Source: an uncultured Moraxellaceae bacterium
GTDB taxonomy: Bacteria; Pseudomonadota; Gammaproteobacteria; Pseudomonadales; Moraxellaceae
Length of the DNA: 8,117 bases
Direction of reading: 5' to 3'
Assembly (NCBI GenBank): GCA_937928295.1
Contig: CALEYY010000030.1
Coordinates: 1-8,117, forward strand
Shown here: positions 5,785-8,117 of the stretch, one piece after another
Numbering within the stretch: position 1 is the stretch's first letter
How the letters are laid out: the number at the start of each line of letters is the position of its first letter
Notes under the pieces: generated by a model
Database searches by the model: none
Told to the model about the DNA's origin: nothing
Seen by the model: only the letters and a program-made list of their open reading frames with translations
Program-made: the position numbers and the translations under genes

Positions 5785-6343
5785 TTTGCTGGCGACGCGC
5801 GCGCTGCTCATGCTGCTGGCACTGCCGGGCCTGGCACGGGCACTGCCGGAAGATGCCCAGCAGCCGATCCAGATCACCGCCGACAACGCCCGCTTCGATG
5901 AAAAAAGTGGTGAGGCGCTGTATCGCGGCAATGTCCAGATCGTGCAAGGCACGCTACGCGTGAGCGGTGACACCCTGACGCTGAAAGTGGATGCGCAAGG
6001 CAACCTGCAAACCGCCCGCACCCTCGGCAAACAGGCGCATTACGAACAAAAGACAGACCCCGCCAAAGGGCTGGTCAAAGCTGATGCCAACGAGATTCTT
6101 TTCGACAACAACACCGGTGTCATCACGCTGATCGGCAATGCCGTGCTGCGCCAGGATAGCGCCAGCTTCAGCGGCCCCCGCATTGTCTACTCCACCCTGC
6201 GCAAGCAGATCGAAGCCACCGGCGACTCCACGCAGCGCGTGCAGCTGACCTTCCCGCCCTCGGCCCGCAATGGCGGCAAAACGCCCGCCACGCCAGCCGT
6301 CGTCCCAGCCGCTACCAACAACAGCGGGAGCAGCAAACCGTGA
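5768..6343 (+). CDS. lptA: LptA, periplasmic LPS-bridge protein
   Basis: LptA subunits stack head-to-tail to form the periplasmic bridge that carries LPS from LptC to the outer-membrane LptD-LptE. The 191-residue protein (E. coli 185) has a signal peptide: Arg3 and Arg11, hydrophobic core at 12-20, and a likely cut after ARA at residue 25. The OstA/LptA domain follows with ITADNARFDEKSGEALYRGNV, VQGTLRVSGDTLTL and VKADANEILFDNNTGVITLIGNAVLRQDSASF, then a Pro/Ala/Asn-rich tail over the last 30 or so residues. I chose the ATG at 5768 because GAGG precedes it at good spacing. A TTG four codons earlier is unlikely. It overlaps lptC by 17 bases and lptB by four (GTGA). E. coli has an envelope-stress promoter ahead of lptA; I could not find a convincing counterpart here. 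Confidence 0.95.
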   Translation: MHRPTNLLATRALLMLLALPGLARALPEDAQQPIQITADNARFDEKSGEALYRGNVQIVQGTLRVSGDTLTLKVDAQGNLQTARTLGKQAHYEQKTDPAKGLVKADANEILFDNNTGVITLIGNAVLRQDSASFSGPRIVYSTLRKQIEATGDSTQRVQLTFPPSARNGGKTPATPAVVPAATNNSGSSKP

Positions 6344-7065
6344 GCATGCTTGTCGTTGAGGGCCTAGCGAAGAGCTACAAAGGCCGCACCGTGGTGAAGA
6401 ATGTCAGCCTGACCGTGGAGAGCGCACAAATCGTCGGCCTACTCGGCCCCAACGGTGCCGGCAAGACCACCAGTTTCTACATGATTGTCGGCTTGGTTCC
6501 GATGGACAACGGCCGTATTCGACTCGACAACGAAGACATCTCGCACCTGCCCATGCACGGCCGCGCGCGCAAGGGCATCGGCTATTTGCCGCAAGAGGCA
6601 TCGATCTTCCGCAAGCTCAGCGTACAAGACAATATTCTCGCCATTCTGGAAACGCGCCAGGATCTCGACAAGGCCGCACAGCAGGCCAAGCTCGAATCCT
6701 TGCTGGCCGAATTTCACATCGGCCACATTCGTACCAGCCTCGGCATGAGCCTGTCGGGCGGCGAGCGGCGTCGCGTCGAAATTGCCCGCGCACTGGCCAG
6801 CGACCCGCAATTCATTTTGCTCGACGAACCGTTTGCCGGCGTTGACCCAATCTCCGTCGCAGACATCAAAGGCATCATCATGCACTTGAAGCAGCGCGGC
6901 ATTGGCGTGCTCATCACCGACCACAATGTGCGCGAAACGCTGGATATCTGCGAGAAGGCCTACATCGTCAGCGCCGGCGTGGAGATTGCCGAGGGCACAC
7001 CGGAAGAGATTCTGGCCAACCCGCTGGTGCGTGAAGTCTATCTTGGGGAGCAATTTTCACTGTGA
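6340..7065 (+). CDS. lptB: LptB, ATPase of the LPS export ABC transporter
   Basis: LptB is the cytoplasmic ATPase of LptB2FG, which extracts LPS from the inner membrane and pushes it along the Lpt bridge. At 241 residues it equals E. coli LptB, and the key residues sit at the same numbers: Walker A GPNGAGKTT at 36-44 with Lys42, the LptB-specific GIGYLPQEASIFR at 79-91, signature LSGGERRRVEIARAL from 138, Walker B with Glu163 in FILLDEPFAGVDP, and switch His195 in ITDHNVRETL. The start is GTG at 6340, overlapping the lptA stop as GTGA with GGGAG nine bases upstream. An ATG two codons later (6346) is possible but is 15 bases from that site. The permease genes lptF and lptG are not in the window and normally lie elsewhere. 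Confidence 0.97.
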   Translation: MSMLVVEGLAKSYKGRTVVKNVSLTVESAQIVGLLGPNGAGKTTSFYMIVGLVPMDNGRIRLDNEDISHLPMHGRARKGIGYLPQEASIFRKLSVQDNILAILETRQDLDKAAQQAKLESLLAEFHIGHIRTSLGMSLSGGERRRVEIARALASDPQFILLDEPFAGVDPISVADIKGIIMHLKQRGIGVLITDHNVRETLDICEKAYIVSAGVEIAEGTPEEILANPLVREVYLGEQFSL

Positions 7066-8117
7066 TGAAAATCGGGCTCCAGATGGGGCTGGGGCAGCAC
7101 CTCACCATGACACCGCAGTTGCAGCAGGCGATCAAACTGCTGCAGTTGTCGACGCTGGAATTGCAGCAAGAGGTGCAATCGGCGCTCGACAGCAATCCGC
7201 TGCTGGAGCTTGATGACGGTTCCGATGCATCGTCTGATCCACTCACCCAAGTCACCGCCGGCACACCCGAAACCGCCGATGCCGCAGGCCAGGCGCTCGA
7301 CCTCGACCACCAGAACGATCTGCCCACCGACCTGCCCGTGGATACCGCCTGGGACGACATCTATGTCGGCAACAGCGGCAGTGGCGGTGGCGACAGTCTC
7401 GACGAAGACGGCGACCCCATCGAGAGCCGCAATGCGCCCACGGAGACGCTGCAGGATCACTTGCGCTGGCAGCTCAACCTGACGCCCTTCTCCGACCTCG
7501 ACCGCCTCATCGCCGACGCCATCATCGACGGCCTTGATGCGCGCGGCTACCTCACCGTCAGCCTCGAAGAGCTGGCCGCTACCGCCATGCACTGGCGTCA
7601 ACAAGAGGCCGAGGAAGACGAGATCATCGCCGTGCTGCATCGCGTGCAGCAATTCGATCCGCCCGGTGTGGCCGCGCGCAATCTGGCCGAATGCCTGCTG
7701 ATCCAGCTCGGCCAGCGCGATGCCGCTACGCCTGGCCTAGCCGATGCCCGCCTGCTGCTTGGCGAGCACGCCGATCGTCTTGCCAATGGCGACCTCGCCG
7801 GCCTGATGCGCCTGACCAAGCTCAATGAAGCCGCCGTGCATCGCGCGCTGAAGTTGATTCGTGAGCTCACGCCGCACCCCGGTGAAGGCTGGACCACAGC
7901 CGATGACAAAGCGCTGATTCCCGATGTGGTGGTGCGCAAGCTGCACGGCCGCTGGCGCGTTGAACTCAACCCCGATGCCGCCCCGCGACTGCGCGTCAAC
8001 AGCGGCTACGCCTCGATGCTGCGCCGCGCCGACAGCACCCGCGACAATCAGTTCATCCGCGACCATTTGCAGGAAGCGCGCTGGCTCATCAAGAGCCTGC
8101 AGAGCCGTCACGAAACG
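7065..8117 (+). CDS. rpoN: RNA polymerase sigma-54 factor, N-terminal 351 codons (runs off window)
   Basis: RpoN (sigma-54) directs RNA polymerase to -24/-12 promoters and needs AAA+ activators. Translating 7065-8117 gives 351 uninterrupted codons to the edge. Region I is nearly canonical: MKIGLQMGLGQHLTMTPQLQ followed by a Gln/Leu-rich helix through SNPLLEL (residues 1-49). Region II, about 50-125, is rich in Asp and Gly. The core-binding domain follows with LRWQLNLTPFSDLDRLIADAI, IIDGLDARGYLT, VQQFDPPGVAARNLAECLL and LTPHPGEG; the region that leads to the DNA-binding part has PDVVVRK and PRLRVNSGYASML, then DHLQEARWLIKSLQSRHET at the edge. The helix-turn-helix and RpoN box are outside the window. 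The ATG shares a base with the lptB stop (TGATG). An in-frame GTG directly before it (7062) is an alternative start, but the family begins at MK. lptB-rpoN adjacency is conserved in gammaproteobacteria. Confidence 0.97.
   Translation, partial: MKIGLQMGLGQHLTMTPQLQQAIKLLQLSTLELQQEVQSALDSNPLLELDDGSDASSDPLTQVTAGTPETADAAGQALDLDHQNDLPTDLPVDTAWDDIYVGNSGSGGGDSLDEDGDPIESRNAPTETLQDHLRWQLNLTPFSDLDRLIADAIIDGLDARGYLTVSLEELAATAMHWRQQEAEEDEIIAVLHRVQQFDPPGVAARNLAECLLIQLGQRDAATPGLADARLLLGEHADRLANGDLAGLMRLTKLNEAAVHRALKLIRELTPHPGEGWTTADDKALIPDVVVRKLHGRWRVELNPDAAPRLRVNSGYASMLRRADSTRDNQFIRDHLQEARWLIKSLQSRHET

Noticed and set aside
5128..6030. Minus-strand open frame (300 codons) opposite lptC and lptA
   Set aside because: Shadow of genes confirmed by signal peptides and domain motifs on the plus strand; low-complexity product.
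6439..7652. Two overlapping minus-strand open frames (about 204 codons each) opposite lptB and rpoN
   Set aside because: LptB and RpoN are unambiguous on the plus strand; the antisense products have no recognisable motifs.
1..8117. Mobile element, CRISPR array, tRNA, toxin-antitoxin or defence system
   Set aside because: Virtually every base is assigned to conserved envelope genes; no spaced repeats, inverted terminal repeats or tRNA-like folds were seen.

Overview
This window is a compact, fully recognisable gammaproteobacterial cell-envelope locus of roughly 60% G+C by eye. It holds no mobile elements, RNA genes or CRISPR. Two divergent gene clusters share one 150-bp intergenic region (3571-3720). 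The gene order (murA-ibaG-mlaBCDEF on the minus strand; kdsD-kdsC-lptC-lptA-lptB-rpoN on the plus strand) is the classic gammaproteobacterial arrangement. The cation antiporter gene yrbG, which E. coli has between mlaF and kdsD, is missing, so the layout is closer to that of Pseudomonas and its relatives. A member of Pseudomonadales or a related free-living gammaproteobacterium is the most I would infer; the genus cannot be read from this sequence alone.

Minus-strand cluster, in transcription order from 3570 down to 1: mlaF (ATPase), mlaE (permease), mlaD (MCE ring protein), mlaC (periplasmic phospholipid carrier), mlaB (STAS subunit), ibaG (BolA family), and the first 42 codons of murA. MlaF, E, D and B form the inner-membrane complex that exchanges phospholipids with MlaC to keep the outer membrane asymmetric. 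MurA performs the first committed step of peptidoglycan synthesis.

Plus-strand cluster, from 3721 to the window end: kdsD and kdsC (two steps of Kdo synthesis for the LPS inner core), lptC, lptA and lptB (LPS export from inner to outer membrane), then the first 351 codons of rpoN (sigma-54), which runs off the edge. The two clusters thus serve both leaflets of the outer membrane: LPS supply and transport on one side, phospholipid housekeeping on the other.

Most junctions overlap by 1, 4 or 17 bases (TGATG, ATGA or GTGA) or are 1-30 bp apart, so each cluster is very probably one translationally coupled operon. The only sizeable non-coding space is the divergent promoter region, which contains a good extended -10 element facing mlaF and a weaker -10 candidate facing kdsD. 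I found no undescribed system. The oddities are small: a valine/alanine/asparagine-repeat linker after the MlaC signal peptide, an acidic Asp/Gly-rich region II in RpoN, a substituted STAS site in MlaB, and a palindrome between the divergent promoters.
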